From the NCBI GenBank assembly GCA_948525355.1, contig CAOSOP010000083.1, forward strand, positions 1 through 5,506: DNA of 5,506 nucleotides, read 5' to 3'. Position 1 is the first letter of the stretch, and every line of letters begins with the position of its first letter. The notes below the pieces were generated by a model. The model was given only the letters and a program-made list of their open reading frames with translations. It had not been told where the DNA came from and made no database searches. This document shows positions 5,213 through 5,506 of this stretch, one piece after another. This DNA is from an uncultured Bacilli bacterium. Its GTDB lineage: Bacteria > Bacillota_I > Bacilli_A > RFN20 > CAG-288. A program made the translations under genes and the position numbers.

Positions 5213-5506
5213 TTGTTTGCTTCGCCTTTTTGCCCTCCTTGAAAAGCCTGCGGCCAAGTCATTTTTTCGCTGAATCCGTCGTCAGAATACCAGTATAATG
5301 CAACAGTTTGAGTAGTACCTAGATACACTTTTGGATTGTATTTTTTGATACAGTTTTTTGAGTAGTAGTGATACGTATAATGCCCTAAATTAAAGGCATT
5401 GAGGCTAGAAACAACTTCAACATTCGCTAATGGGTTGTTTGCTAAACCAATCCAGAATAATAAACAAAAGTGTTGCTTTTTGTTAAAAAGATGATGCATT
5501 TTGTTT
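5209..5506 (-). CDS. Unrecognised protein, C-terminal part, running off the window
   Basis: The frame is open from the window edge to a TAA at 5209. An internal Met at 5499 would give 96 residues, but codons upstream of it (AAC AAA) remain open and only seven bases are visible before it, so the true start may lie outside the window. I do not recognise the family. From that Met, residues 10-20 are hydrophobic (HFCLLFWIGLA), the middle is rich in Tyr, Asn and His (NLGHYTYHYYSKNC), and there are two Cys (12, 50). An aromatic stretch LYWYSDDGFSEKMTWPQ (69-85) leads to a polar GGQKGEANN tail. The other frames here are broken by stops, which supports coding. The strand matches comEA, 62 bp downstream, but a functional link is not shown. 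It could be a cell-surface protein fragment or a decayed gene. Confidence 0.5.
   Translation of the reverse strand, partial: NKMHHLFNKKQHFCLLFWIGLANNPLANVEVVSSLNAFNLGHYTYHYYSKNCIKKYNPKVYLGTTQTVALYWYSDDGFSEKMTWPQAFQGGQKGEANN

Overview
The window is AT-rich bacterial DNA apart from its first 56 bases. Strong AGGAGG-type ribosome binding sites, a textbook sigma-A promoter and a lipobox lipoprotein point to a low-GC Gram-positive. TGA is used as a stop in two genes and Trp is TGG in the codons I checked, so the standard code applies and a Mycoplasma-type code is unlikely. The ComEA/ComEC pair, the DUF5662 protein and the mosaic lipoprotein would fit an uncultured Bacilli or Erysipelotrichia-like gut lineage; that placement is inference.

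Layout. Positions 1-56 are a GC-rich, repeat-bearing stub of unknown origin. A promoter (68-95) then drives a two-gene plus-strand unit: a small highly charged protein with a C-terminal DUF2188-like domain (120-482) and, one base later, a large surface lipoprotein (484-2109). This unit runs tail-to-tail, with a 7-bp overlap, into a minus-strand cluster that reads, in transcription order, unknown partial gene (5506-5209), comEA (5146-4622), comEC (4625-2649) and a DUF5662 gene (2630-2103). The best terminator for the lipoprotein transcript lies inside the DUF5662 coding region.

Function. ComEA (membrane-anchored DNA receptor) and ComEC (inner-membrane DNA channel with a metallo-beta-lactamase domain) are the core of natural transformation machinery. 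They are translationally coupled through a GTGA overlap. The ComEC lactamase-like domain keeps its expected motifs, but its channel domain and the first ComEA helix-hairpin-helix differ from the usual family motifs. The DUF5662 gene follows comEC by 18 nt and is probably co-transcribed; whether it has a role in DNA uptake is unknown. No comEB, comF or comG genes are in the window.

I see no clearly new multi-gene defence or mobile system, no RNA gene, CRISPR array or insertion sequence. The more unusual points are the terminator embedded in an opposing gene, the divergent ComEC channel motif, the two-gene DUF2188/lipoprotein unit and the orphan partial gene at the right edge.
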